Source of the DNA: Anas platyrhynchos
Lineage: Eukaryota > Chordata > Aves > Anseriformes > Anatidae
Direction of reading: 5' to 3'
DNA length: 64,000 bases
NCBI RefSeq assembly: GCF_047663525.1
Contig: NC_092606.1
Span: forward strand, 8,120,501-8,184,500
A program made the translations under genes and the position numbers. The notes under the pieces were generated by a model. That model did not search any database. It saw only the letters and a program-made list of their open reading frames with translations, and had not been told where the DNA came from. Positions 49,337 through 62,900 of the stretch are shown here, one piece after another; within the stretch, counting starts at the first letter, position 1; the number at the start of each line of letters is the position of its first letter.

Positions 49337-52300
49337 TAATCAATACTCACAATGGTTCAGTAGATTAGTTAATTAGTAATGTCAGAGCATTGGTGATGAC
49401 AATGTTGTTGAGCTGCTCTGCCTTGTGTTTGGAAGCCGGGGACGGCAATTGGAATAGGTGGATCCAGAGATGGCTGCTCAGAGCAACAAGGATATCTTCC
49501 ATCTACCTGCTCCGGTTGTTTTCAAGCTGCCAGGGAAACACGGATGCTCTGCTCACTGCCTCGTGTTTGGCAGGCGCTTTCCAGTGTGGCAAAGCACCGT
49601 GCTCCTGCAAATGAATATGCAGTTTGTTTGTGAATGAGTTGGCGTGCACAGCTAATTTCCTTTTGCACCTCTTGTTTGCAGCTGATGTTGGTGTGTGTTA
49701 AAACATGAAGATTTCCCTGCATTATGCTGAGGGAGAGAGCGCATGAATGAGACAGCGAGGGTGCGTGCAAAGGGAAAGAGGAAGAGAAGGGCTTTTAAGT
49801 AAAAAAAATATGATGGATTGCATTTAAATACCTCTACTTTGACAGAAATTAATGGTGTAATTCAGGGCATATCAATTAAGATGAAGGACTTGGAGAGGAA
49901 ATTGATGCAACTCAAAGCACTTTAGGAGCTCCTGAAACTAGGCTGCAGCTAGCTGGAACAAGGGAGGCGAGCATTTGGACGTGCCTCTGTTGAAATAAGA
50001 TGTGCTTGCTCTTCTCTGAAGGTTTACTGGAATATTTGTAAGCAGTAGCACTGCTAGTTTTTTCTTAAAGTAGCTACTATTTTCTGCAGGGAGGAGAAAG
50101 TAAAATAAACCATACATACATCACCAGCGCTTTGCCTTCCAGGTGCTTTTCCTCTCCTGTAGCTGTGGCCATGGCCACACCAGTGGCTGTTTTGGCAGGT
50201 GGAGCAGGAGCAGGTAGGCACAGCAGGGTGTGCAGATGGGAGTAAGCAGGGGACTGGGACACTGCGCTCATCACATAAGAAAGATGAAGCAATTGAACTT
50301 TTGTGGGAGGCAGAAGGCAGCAAAAACAAACAAACAAAAAAAAACCAACACAAACAGACGACTCATCCCTTAATCAGATAGCCATAGTATTATTTTGGTA
50401 GCAAAGCAAAAGTTAGATATATATATTTTTTTGTCTTTACGGAAGCAGGGCTTGTTTCTTACCAGTTTTATGACAAAGAAGGGGTGTTGCCTGGTCAAAA
50501 TACCTGTCAGAATGACAGAAGCAATACATTGTTTTCTTGCATACTCCTTTTGTTGGCCTCTATCTTAATCAGTGGCCTGGTTGTGTTATGTCTGTGCTAA
50601 CTGTGCTAGGAATCACTGTTTCATTTGTAAAAATTAAATAAAAAGAGGAGGGGCAGCTCTGATGCAGTCTATCAGAAACATACACCCTACGGATAATAAT
50701 AATTGCTGCAACTGTGGCCACGATATTGAGCAGGCCTTTCAAGTTTGCCATGAAGTGCATGGCAAACAAGTGCATTTTGGTGCGATTGAAGCGTGATTAG
50801 GTTTTGGAGCCTGTTTATTTCTTTTTTTGCGGGGGTATTTTCTGCACAAACGCAAGATTTTTGAAGAGCTTAGTCTTAGAGGATTCAGGAACTGCAGTAA
50901 CAGCTGTGCAAGGAGAGCGCCAAATGCCACAAGGGTGAACAAGCAGATGAGAGATGGCAATTCTGAAATCCTACTCCTTAAAGTTAGGACTGATTCTGTG
51001 AGTGTTAAAAAAGCCACAGCGTGGGGCAGTGTGTGCTGTTGTCATATGGGAAGCTAAAACTTGTCAAATGTGTGCTGGCAACTCCAGAGAGTGAAGCTTC
51101 TGCTTTCATTGCTGAGTCAGGGTGAAGGTTTCTCAGGGCTCCATCTGCCTTTATTAACCTCCTTCCTGCAATCCTCCTTTCAAGGTCATAGTCTTTACCC
51201 TTAATTGGCTCATTTCCCTACAGCTTGATGTAAAAATACATGCTTAAAAATGATATAAGTGTAAGGCTTATTAGCATGGAGTAGGAAATCAAATATATTT
51301 AAATAGTTCTTGCCGTACAACTCTCCTTAGTTTTTGGACTATTTTGCTCATGCTGTTGCTCCACCACAGCAGAAATCTCACTCCAGCTGTGCATGTGAAG
51401 GGTGCAAATATCAGCACCAGCAATTTTCTTCAAGCATTTTCTTTGTGTTCGAATGGAGCACAAAAAAAGGCATCTGATCTGACAGGCAAACCTGACGATG
51501 GCTATGCAGAAACACTTCTCGGTTTTGTTTTCAAAACGATTTCTACAGGTTTTCTCCCCTTCTCTATTGCACAATTCATCTGAATGGAGATGTATTATGC
51601 CTCTGGCACACAGCAGGCTCTATGTCTATAGTTGTTTTATGCAGTCTTTTCTTTTTGCAGCATCTTAGCATGGCTTGCCTGAGGTGAATATTCTCTTTCT
51701 CCCCACACCAATAAAGTGGCCTTAATAACAATATGAAACTGGGAAATTATGCAGAAAGGAAGAAAGTAGGAGTAGGATAGAGCATGTTTGCATTTGACAA
51801 ATGTGTCTGTCATCTCTAACACCTGCTGGCCATCTTCTGTTACCTCTGAATTCTGCAGTCCTCCTCTGGGCTGTAGCACATAAGAAGACAGGGACCAGCA
51901 GTTTGTGACCCCACCTACAAGGAGGCAAATATTTTTCCCCCAAATTCCGGGTCATTTATTGTATTTGCAAGAGGTTTCTCTCAGTCTCTGATGTCCTTTC
52001 AGATGTCATTCTCCATAGTTCTCTTTTGTCTTACCTGTAGCAGACAATTGATAGGAATGATGGCATAAGGTTATACATGTATTTTTAAACAGTGGTTGTA
52101 TACAAATCAAACTGCTGATCTTGTTTCTTGACAGAGAAGGAAGACTCACTATATTTGGTTTCAGTTTTAGTATTCTTGGAGCAGTTCTGGCATTTCCTAA
52201 AGTTGCTTCCATCACAAACTGAGCCATATGAGCAGGAGACAAAATCAAAATCAAATCCATTGCATGGGAATTAGTGTTGACATGAAAGGCAAGCTTCTTA

Positions 52301-53684
52301 ACTGCAGAAGGAGTGATAGTGATTCAGATATTCTAGCAGAAAAAAAATGTTCAACTGATTTAGGGGACAATATATTCTCAATGTGTATACATGCCTTACA
52401 GTACTAGTAAATATAGCATTTTAGGATTTTATTATGCTTTTATGTAGAAATCTCTCTTGTCTAAAACAGTGCCTTGAGAAAAGGACAGATGGCAACTCTC
52501 TCCCAACTCAACTTCTGTAGCGAATAAACTGGTGGCTACGATCCTTCTGGTTATTAGCAGTGATATGTATTAAGAAGATGCCAATTTGTATTTACTACAT
52601 GTCTTAGATTTCACGCAACACTGCAGCACTGTGATAGAGAGGTATTAAAAAGCAGCAGCTACGTGATAGGCACTTTTCCAACCATTTTTGTTCTCTGTCC
52701 AGCTTTTCAAGAACAACCAGCTATGTCACAGTTCCTCAAAACTGAATCAATTTCCTTGAGGATCACCAGGTGCCTTCGAAGCATGCCTGGGGTATTTCCA
52801 GCTAAGCATTAATAAAGCTTCTTTCCTAGGCAGATGGGTGTTCTGGGTGTATTTTGCATTAGCACAAATGATTTTGCCCTCAGTAACTTCTGGTTTTCTG
52901 TACATTTTTGATCCTTTCAAAGTTTAGGTCTGTGGTTGGGGACTGCAGCAGGCTGGTGAAGCATGAACAAGACTGTCAAGGTGATCTACTTATGAGTTTC
53001 TGTTCCTTATTAATTGTTGTAATGAACAGGCAGCTAATATAGGAGGCAGAAGAAGGGCAAAAAGCAATTTTTCAGATTTCTAAGAAATCCATTGGCTGGT
53101 AAAGAAAAACTACTGGTTTGTTTCCTTCCAAAATCCACTTGCATCGGATCCATCGTCACTTCCACTTTCTTTTCAGTGCCAAACCAGGCAGAGCAGAGTG
53201 AGGGTACAGCTTTGTGGTTGTGCACAAATCTCCTTTAACTTGCCATAAAGAGAGAAATTGGACGGCATGGATGGAGTTCTTTTTGCTCGATTTCCTTCCT
53301 CTCATTGCTGCTAACGTGAACATGTGAAAATTACCCCAAGCAAAAACACTTAAGCTGAGATATAATCTGCCAAGGGAATTTGGGCATACAGCACCTGCTT
53401 AAAATAACAATAAATTAGACAACTGGTTGCCATATTCTCAGTGCAGCTTTGAAAGCCTCTGCCTGAAAGTATAATTACAAATAAGATTTAAACAATGCCA
53501 TTTATGTATAAAAGCTTTCTGTGAGTCATGAATTGCAGCTTTCTAAATTAATGGAAAGATTAATTTTCTCATTTTCATTTCTCTCCTCCCCAATACCTTG
53601 TGGGGAGTAGCTCACAGAGTAAATGACTTCTGGTACCCCATCGGTGTGGAGATTGGTGAGGAATGCTGCAGCTCCCTTGGCCAA
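49337..53684. other. Intronic DNA without recognised element
   Basis: AT-rich and stop-dense after the CR1 copy. I see no exon, hairpin or repeat family beyond short simple tracts. Confidence 0.5.
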
Positions 53685-53900
53685 GCGCGTCCCTCCTGGG
53701 AACACCTGGGTGCCTGCTGAGACCTGCACGGAGGTGTTTGGGTGCCAATCGTGCCTGCCTGTTGGCCTGACTTGAAAGCGCCCTCGCTAGCTTGGCGTTT
53801 GCCTCTTTGAAAATAAAGTTCCTCGCGGTACGGGAGCTGGCGTATCTCTCTTGTCAGGTCCTTGTGGATTTACCTGCTATCCACGTGTGCTGGAACGTGT
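53685..53900. promoter_or_regulatory. Small CpG-enriched patch in intron 1
   Basis: Roughly a dozen CpGs lie in about 200 bp (for example in AAGCGCGTCC, CCTCGCGGTACGGG and GGCGTATC), within otherwise CpG-poor intronic DNA. The following 400 bp are open on both strands but show no recognisable domain and no proper ATG start. Confidence 0.3.
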
Positions 53901-54371
53901 TTGGTGGTGAGCTGTGTCTGTGCTTTGGGGTGTTCTGTACCTCTGTCCAGACCAAACATCTGTCGGTCCAGCACCGAGGGACTGCCATAAGCAGCAGTCT
54001 GCAGGTGCTCTGCCCAGCTTCCCAGCAGGTATCTCGCGCTCCATGTGGGGCTTGGAAGCCAGCGAGATTCCAGCCAACGTCACGAGCGGAAGGAATAAAA
54101 GCTTTTGGGCATGGCATGCTTATGCAAGACCTGAAGTCTGCACCTGCACCTGCAATATGTATACCCCACAGCAGAACGCTTGACAAGGAGTTTCTTTCAT
54201 CTGAGAATCTTTTTATCTGATGGCACCAGCCTTGGTGCTTGGAGTTTGCATTACTTCCTGAATCCTCAGTAGCTTTGCTGACCACACAGGCACATTGCAG
54301 CTCCCGAGTTACCCTCGGTAATCAGATGGCACTGGGATCATTTGCTGCTTTGCTTCAGAGACAGGCACAGC

Positions 54372-54402
54372 TTTTTCTTTTTTTTTTTTTTTTTTTTTTT
54401 TA
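54372..54402. repeat. Poly-T tract (about 25 T)
   Basis: TTTTTC followed by about 25 uninterrupted T. It is the longest homopolymer in the window. Confidence 0.9.
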
Positions 54403-55937
54403 ATCCCTTCTATGTTATTCAGAGTTCTAAGGGACATATAAGAAAGATGGTTTATTTCCTGACCTACACTTAAATAAAGAATAAATGTTGAAAAGGATTG
54501 ACATATGTCCTAAAAGAAGTGCCTTTAATACCAGGGATTGAAGTGCATGGGTTACTGTTCAGATTGAGGGTTGAGTTGTCTTTTGATTTTAACTGAATCT
54601 TTTCTTTTTCTTATCTATTCAGCAAGAAAGTATATCACAGGAGCCCAACAGGTTGTTTCTTCAAAGGGAGTTCTTTTTATATTGTGATTGGTAGCTAAGC
54701 ATTTTCTTCCTGACCCCATCTCTTCAGCAGCTTAGATATTAGTATGCCAAAGCATGGTGTGGGTAGGAAGGGAGGGAGAAATACTGCTTATGTTAGCTGC
54801 TTGTGTGCAGCACCTGTGTCCAAGCTTGGTTATCTCCAGAGATTTCACAGTTTTTCACTTCACCCATGAAAACATCTGGAAAGCGGGAATGAGAGTTCTG
54901 GACTGTATATCCCCAAAGTGATGTCTGCTGGCCACCTAAAAAACTTCGAGATCTTGTAAGGTTTGATTTTTCACCTATATTGTGTGATGTCTTTCTTTAT
55001 GAAAACACAGACAACTTTGACTAATAGAGGTGAGACCAGTAAGTGATACAGGATAATGCATGAATTTCTGTGTTTGTAGGTGCAATGGGGCAATACTGCT
55101 GATTTGCTTCTTCATAGAAAAGAATATCCTCCATGGCTGGCTTCAGATCTGTAACGTAGATGCCTATAGCTATTCTGAAACAGGAACGTTGCTCTGAAGT
55201 ACAATTGTAACACTACGACCAAAATAAAGAACTACAGCAATTCCAGTAAATGGAAGCGAATTGCAAGGGAAGCAGTTTCCTTTAAACTGAGGATATTTTG
55301 TAAGTCACTCTCTCCAGGTTATTCTTTCTCTCCCATTAATGTTTTGATCATTTGGCCCATTTCAGCCACATTTGAAGAAGGAAGACTTCTCAAAGGTACA
55401 ATGCTGAGAGAGGTTTCATAGAAATCTGGATACAGGAAAATGAGAGTCCCTGTAACATGGTCTTAGCCTTTATTAGATATGAAAGAATCCACAAGGGCAA
55501 AAGATTTTCAACATCCACCACCTCTGAAAAACCTTGGAAAATGCATCTTCGAGATATAAAGCTGTAGGAAAACAGGGATCATTAGTTCTGCTTTTAGGGA
55601 CTTATTTTTGTTTGTTTGTGTGTTTGTTTTGCTATAAACTTACTAAGAATTCGCTCATGGGACATCACCAAACCACTTTTTTGGGAAAGATGTGGGCTTC
55701 TATGAGCTATGTCTTGTGGCTGTCCTGGGGTATACCTCAGGACAGTTCATGAATAGAAGCTTAACAAATTTAAGCCTTTTATTGTTTGCTTAGGGTTAAG
55801 GGGGGAAACCTAAGCTCCTTCTCTATCTAGCTGTATTGCTGTGTCTCCCCAAACCAGTGGAGGCAATGTCCTTTTTTTCTTCTCCTGCTCTGCTAACTAT
55901 CATAAATTGAAATGTGGGAGACTTGCTGGCAGCCATT

Positions 55938-55976
55938 AAAAAGAAAAAAAAAAAAGAGAGAGAGAGAAAGAAAGAC
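55938..55976. repeat. Poly-A / (GA)n purine tract
   Basis: A run of A interrupted by one G passes into GA dinucleotides and then GAAA units. It is pure purine on the + strand and likely length-variable. Confidence 0.9.
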
Positions 55977-56740
55977 ATTTGAAAAATGACAGGTTTAACG
56001 CTATCCTTTTTTTAAACAGACACCTCTGTGCGAGGTGAAGGAAAGGTTTTCCTGTGTCCTGGAGAGAATGTACAATTATTAATATTTTTTTTCTGAATTT
56101 CTGTACTCATATATTTTTTAAGAAATTCATTACTGAATGTCCCAAGGGATAGTTCGTGAAATTTGGTATCTCTGAAATTCTTGCAAGGAAGTCAGGCAGA
56201 GCTGGGTCTGTCACTGGGCGATGTTGAGGTGGAATTTAGCAGCATCCAAGGCTCAGCTACGTCCTGGCATGCTGCAGGAAGAACTGGGGTTCACCTCCCA
56301 CAAAGAAGGAAGCGTGCTGTAGTGGTTTATCCACGGGAAATGTTTCCTTTCCTTCCACCCTGGTCTTTCCTTCGGCATGGCAGTAAATTTTTGATTCCTT
56401 GTTTTGCCTTGCAGCCGTTAAAAGAGAGGCAGGCCCATCAGCACTGTGGTATCACAGACAGCAGGCACTGTGAAATCAGACCTTTGATCAAAGGCCTTTG
56501 TGATTGCAATATCAGAGGCTGAGTAGCCTTTATCACCTACCCACAATCTACAAATAAAGTTTGAACGAGGAAAGTGGTTAAAATGGATCTGCTTTCCCAT
56601 CACAGAAATAAAAGCTACCCTAAATCAGAGAGCCTCTCACTTCTAATAACAGCAACAGCAAAAATGTCCCTGTCTGTTTTTTATTTGGGATGCACATGTC
56701 TTATAATTAATCTTCCTTCTACTAATTTGCCTTTCATCTG

Positions 56741-56940
56741 GGGCTCTTCTAAGCACTTCACAAGAGCGTAATAACCAAGCCCTCCTGTATCTGTGACAGA
56801 CATGATTATTGTTATTATCTTCATTTGACTAATGTGGACTCAGAACCTCTGCGGGATCAAATAACTCACCCAAGGTTAAATAGCGATGTAGTGTCAGGAC
56901 CGGGAGCAGAGCTGCCCTGGCTCTTCAGCATGGGCTGAGC
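56741..56940 (+). repeat. MIR-like SINE relic (best preserved)
   Basis: The MIR core and 3' region align over about 190 bp. TTCTAAGCACTTCACAAG leads to ATTATTGTTATTATCTTCAT, then AAATAACTCACCCAAGGTTA, AATAGCGATGTAGTGTCAGG, and ACCGGGAGCAGAGCTGCCCT. This is the clearest MIR-type match in the window. Confidence 0.65.
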
Positions 56941-59900
56941 TCAGGTTTTGCGAACATGGGTGTGTGAGCAGTGCACGTCCCTGTCCTGTTACCAGAGCCC
57001 TTTGGTAGAGGTCCTGTGCTGATGCAGCTCAGAAAAACCAAAGTCACAGCAGTGGAGGGAGAGCTTCAGAAATTGTTGTAGCTCACCCTGCATAAAACAC
57101 TCCGAGGCAACCCCTGTTTGTGCTGTGAGGATTTCCTGGTGTCACTGCCGTTGCGTGGCTACACGAATGACCTATTCCAATTATAGAGAAGCCCCAGCCC
57201 TCGTGCTCATTTTAGATTTTAGTACACGTTGCTCTCATCTAACCGCATGCCCCCATGCAGATAGAAGGTTTTACATACAGCTTTTGCTGCCGTATTGGCT
57301 ATCAGACGTAGTAGAGCACAGTAGGTTTTTAATAGGTCATGCTTAAGAAGGCAGGGTGATGTATTTAAATACCTCCTATGATAACGCCAAAGCTGGTTCC
57401 TTTTATCTTTTACTTAACAGTACTGTGGGTGAGCCCTGGCTTCCTTAACGAGCTTTTGTGCTCCACACGAATAATCTTTGAAATCCCCGCGTGCAGTGCT
57501 AATTCACTGAACAAAACCACTCACCTTGTCAGCTAGATGAATTACAAGACGTTGGGGTTAGGGTAACTAGCGCAGCACCATGCTCAGTCATTTCCTAGCA
57601 CAGCTTGACCAGTGCCCAGAGAGAAATACAAATGCTGAATGTGTGTTCTTAGTGTGGGAGGTGCGTGCACACGTGTGCGTGCACGTGAGGAGCGTTGTGT
57701 TGCTTCGTGCCCAGGGAGGGATGTTTTCAGTCAATGGGTGATGCTGAAGTTGGCAGAAGAGCTTTTCTGCCCATTCACAGATTAAAAAATGCCTGTGATT
57801 AAAGGACTGCACCCGATTAGAGCACAGTGAAGGCTGCTTTAAATAGCTACGGAAAAAGCACAAAGCAACTCCAGGAGACTGCTTTGGCAGTGTGTAGTAA
57901 CATACTTTCAAGTCTCATTTGCAAGAAAAATGTTTCCCTCAGGTCATGTGTGGATATGAAAAGAGCTCCTCAAAACAGGACCTTTGGATTTATTGACATT
58001 GTGTGCTATACATCGATGCACCGTGCACTAGGATTCCTGCTTAGATCAGTGTGATGGGAGAGCACCAAGCGAATACAAGAACAGGGAGGGGGAAGGAGGA
58101 AGAGGATGGGGGATGATCAGAAGGTGGGTGAGGAGACCTAGGGTTCTGGTTATCGTGCTCAAGAGAGAGCAGGGAAAACGGTGTGTGTGGGGGGGGTACA
58201 AGAGAGCAGCTGGCAAAGGTGGACTTGGAGCAGCTTTATCCTCCTTTCTTTATGCAGGATGACAGACTCCTAAGCCTATTTGCCATGTTCAGCAGCAGTG
58301 TCTCTAAGATATTTAAAGCATTTAACACTAAGAGCTATTCTGGGATTACTAAAGGTAGGGGAGATACTTGTATCTCCAGTCAAAAGCTTTTTCATCTGCA
58401 AGTTACAGCGGGAAGATTTAGGTAGCTACTTGAAACAGCAGGGTATTTTCACATGTTTCCTGTCTTCTTAGAAGTGGGCTGCAGCGCCAAGTTGGCATTG
58501 GTGTTTTAGCAGTGGAGGATATGCTATAGGCAATTCCAGCTTTTCTTCCTTTTGCACTTAAAGCCTTGTGATCCTATCCAGATCGAGGTCACAGAGGGAG
58601 ATTTGTGCAGTGGACATGAACTAACACTAAAAAGCCACTTCTTCAAATTCGGGTGCAGTTTGGCAGGAGCACTGGAGATGTGCTTGTATCCCCCTCGTGC
58701 TGATGCCAAGCTGATTACCAGCCCTCGTTATTACCCCAGGACTGTGGCAGCAGACGTATCACGCATTCACTTTTAAACAGTGGTGGTTCTGCACGGCAGA
58801 AACCTGCTTGGAACATGTTTGCTGTTGTGCCTGGTGGCTTTAACGCCTTGCTGCTCTTCTGCGGGCCACTTGGTGCAGGATACCTCTGCATCTGGAATCT
58901 CCTCCATGTTTTATAAAAAAATATCCCTCTCTGCAGTGAAAAGGCTGGGAAGCCCCTTGCGGCTTCATACCATTACGCCAGCACGCCCTGGACAGCTTGC
59001 GATGTTCCAAAATAGCTCTGAGGCATCGCTAAAGAGAAGCGAAATGCAAACGAGAAATGAGATGTAGTCACTTGGAAATACGTCCGATCTGAGCGCATAT
59101 TTTTGCGGATTTGATAGAAATCTTCTTAACTGGAGAAATTAGCTGTCATCTGCTGTAAATCACAAGTCACTAATTACCCCAGTTGCTCACTCACATCTCA
59201 GTCTTCCTTGTTACAAAAGCGTGAGGCCTTAGAGGGGAGGGAGTGGGTAAAAACCCCTCACTGCCTGGAGTCAGTGACAGAGAGCACAGGGGCTTTCTTC
59301 TGTTAGCCTTCCTAACCTTGAAAACGGCATTTTTTTTCTTTAAATAACTTTATCAAACTTTTTGAATTTTATTATAATGACATGATTTACTGCCAGCCCC
59401 AGAGGAAGAGCTGCATGCACCCAGAAGGTGCACGGGATAGCACAAGCTTTGGGTGGGCTTCCTGTTCCCACCCCGCATGTGGGGCTGTGTGAGAGGCTGA
59501 GATAACGGCTGGGGAACGAGGCAGGCAGCAAACTGACCACATAGAGGTTGTGCTTGCACAGAATTAGGTCGAGAACGATTAGCTCATGTCATGCACACCA
59601 TTAGTGTGCAGCTTAGTACTGTTGCAATATTTGCATGTACCTCAGCTGGTTCCAAAGCAGTAATATTTTACCAGTAAACAGCAGTACCTATTCACTAGGT
59701 AAGCGATATTATGTTGTCAGTAAGGTGTGGCAATATGCTTCAAATGTATTTGGTTAAAATATAAGCAAGAGGATGTGACAGTAAAGGCATCAAATTGATT
59801 AGAACAAGAGCCTAACCATTGCACGGTATCTCCAGAAGAAATAGTGAATGACTCTTTTGTAGATTTTGGCTAGCCAGAAAACCATGAGATCGGAGCTGTG

Positions 59901-62900
59901 AAGTCCATAACCACATCCATCCAAAGCCAACAAAAATCTCCAAAATCTATCCAAAGAGAGGTTTTGTAGATGCCTATTTTCATTTGCGGCTCATGCCAGG
60001 TTCCTGACTCACTGTCACTCCGCTACGGTGATACGCTGAGCTTTCCAACAAAGCAAACAAGGGGGCGGTGAGTCACCGGCTGCATTCGTATGTGCTTCAT
60101 TTGCTCTATCATTAGCTATACTGTTTTTGTTTATTTTAATTAGCTCATACACAAAGTCTCGGAGATATGTTTCTTTGCACGAATTAGCTAGGCTGCTTAG
60201 TCTTCAGTAAAGATTAGAAAGCCAGAAGACAACGAGCGTTTTGGGTGGCAGGTCCACCTTTTTCTGCCATAGTGTGCCTACAGAGAGTATGAATGGGGGG
60301 AGTCTCTGTATTTTCCAAGATTTGAATAATTGGGACAAAAATGTCCTTATTTTATTGAGGGTCTGCTGTTTCATTTGGAGATTTGTGAAGCCTGTAGCCT
60401 TTTCCATCAGTAAAGATTTTGTTTCTTTCTATGTTAGAGCAGAAGTATCACTGTGCAAAGTGTGTCTCACTTTGTCTGTATGCATTAAAAAACTACAAAA
60501 GGCGTCTGAACTGAGTGCTGATAGAGAAGATGGGTATGGGAGAAAGGTCTGGCCAGCTTCGTCTGAAAGCTGCTAATGATTTCTGTCATCTCAGATGACT
60601 AATGCAAACCTCGGTGACTAGTTATGTTTCTGTTTGTTGTTTGAAGTTACAGCTTCTGATTTTTACTGTTCCACATAAGGAATCATTCCAAGCCTCAACA
60701 AACAAGTTTGTTTTTAAGCCCAGGTCTAGGTGCCAGTTCATTTTAGCCTGTCTTTTTAGCCAAATCATGTAATTTATCTCTAATTGAAGTCTTTCCTGGG
60801 CTTGTGGGAATTGCAAGGCTGGTTCAGATAGGCTAAGGCAGGAGTCTGAAAGTGAGACGAGGCAGGGGGGAAATTAAGGATCTCTCTGGGAGCTCTATGG
60901 CGGGGAGGAAAGGAGAGCAAAGGGACACGGCGAGTTCAGTCCCAGATGTGACCCGTTTCCTTTTGTAGTTTTACTGGTGAGAGCTGTCGTTGTATTGGAT
61001 CGCAAGAAGAAATTCTTCCATGTTCTAGAATTTACTTAAGCTCCTGGACCCCTGTCGGCTGAGGATTCCATGTTCTCCATTTGACAAGGGCTTCCTTCCC
61101 AGCCATAGTCCTGGGAACAGGCCTACACTGTAATTAGGGAGATGAGGGATTTGATTTGGGTGTGGTTTTGCCACTGAGGCACCCAGCATTTGGCAGCCAC
61201 GGTTGCATTCAAAGTCCTACTTGTTTTGTTTTGATTTTTTTGTTTTTAATCTGAACAGGACTAGCTGTCCTGTGCTGCCCTGACCCTGGACGCCCTGACC
61301 CTGTGTTAATGATGCCTTGTGCTAATCGATTCTACACCTGATGAATTTTTTTTTATATCCCCTCCCACTCTTGCAGGCAATTCTGTGCTAAGACTTTGCA
61401 TACAACATTACAGTGGATTTCTGGCTATATTAGGGAAACAATCGTTTATTACTACTTACTCTCTGCCAGAGAGAGAGAAGTGTTTTTGTTGTTGTCTTTT
61501 AATATCTTTTCTTCTCTAAGCCCTTGGCTAATTGCATTCCTGATTATATATTTTTTTTTCCTAAAGCTTAATTACTTGTTACATACCATGCAGGTAAGCC
61601 AATAGCCTTTGGGAATGAATGAACAGCTCAGATACTTCCCCACTGATATTACAATAATGATAAAAACATTGAATGGAAAAAGTGGGTGTGACAGGTGGTA
61701 CAAGTCTCCGAGGGTAGCGTTGTTTTTCTATTCAGAATAGGAATGGCAGTACAAAGCAGACAGAAAGTTTTGTTTCATTTCCCAAGCAACAGTGTGCTTA
61801 GCAGAGTGTGCAGCACCTCTTCTCTTGTGAAAGCCCACTGAAGATGCTGTAGGGGAAAACCAGTAAGTCCTCTTGTGTGCCAGAGCTCCGGGTGCACATC
61901 CCTGTGGTTCTGACCACATTTCAGACCCAGATCCGTGTGGGGCCTTCACCCAGTCACCTTTGGGAGCATGCAGGAGGGGTGGCCTCTCCCACCCTGGGGC
62001 GCTCAGTGTCCGTGGAGGCTTTGAACTCTTATTGAACACTTCCTTGGACTGGGTTTTGTTAGAAGATTTGTTAACAGCAGCTTCACGGCCTGTAAGTGAC
62101 GGCAGCGTTGGGCCTGGAGACCCTGGCTGGCTCAGAGCTTTGGCTCGAGCTGCTGTGCTGGCGTTGCCTCCTCACAGCGCCTCTATTGCTCAGGGAAACC
62201 CCTTCCTAAGCACGCCACTGTGGGTGCTGGCAGTTTATTCCAGTGCTTTCTAGGTCAGGAGTTTCTTGCCTGTCAGCGTGAACAGATCTTAGGAAATCCT
62301 TGTTTTGATTTGTCATGTTGCTGGGTTTGTTTTGTTTGTCTGCTTTTCTCCTAATTCTGCAATGTTATTTCAAAATCAAAGAGGGCTGTTTCATCAATGC
62401 ACACTGTCATGTCCTGCAACGGTGGAAATGAGTTTTGCAGAAGGCAAGTCTGTGTGTATGTCCTGAGGAAGCTCCTGCCGATGTTTTCGAGCAGGACATC
62501 ACCACTCATTTAGCAATACCTAAGCAGCAGCCCCGCTTCTTTTGCATGCAGACAGGGAATGCTTTCATGGCAGTCCAAAGAAGGTGGTACCACAGTTCAG
62601 TTCTCGACTTGCGAGTTCTGTAGCAGTGGGAATTTATCTTGTGGTACAAATATCAGCGGGGCTACCACCGTGTTGTTCTGCAGCTGAGTATTTAAATAGG
62701 GTCCAAATTGTGAAGCCTGCATTTAATAGCTAGTGGGTGGCTGAGCTGTAGCCAGCTCGTTTGAAGCTTAGGGATGTGTGTGTGAACTGCAGTCACACCT
62801 TGGGGTTGCAGAGAAGATATAATCACAGAGACCTCAGAATAAACTTCTCCCCACCTAATCTTTTCACATGTCTCTGAACAGACAGGTGTGTGCACCACTC

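Noticed and set aside
53792..54220. 142-codon + frame after the CpG-enriched patch
   Set aside because: It starts with TTG, the opposite strand is open as well, and no family resemblance is seen. I kept the region only as a low-interest finding.
57556..57566. GGTTAGGGTAA, telomere-like
   Set aside because: There is only about one and a half TTAGGG units and no array, so it is within chance expectation.
61276..61305. Doubled CCCTGACCCTG
   Set aside because: Two short copies with no further units; too small to call a repeat element.
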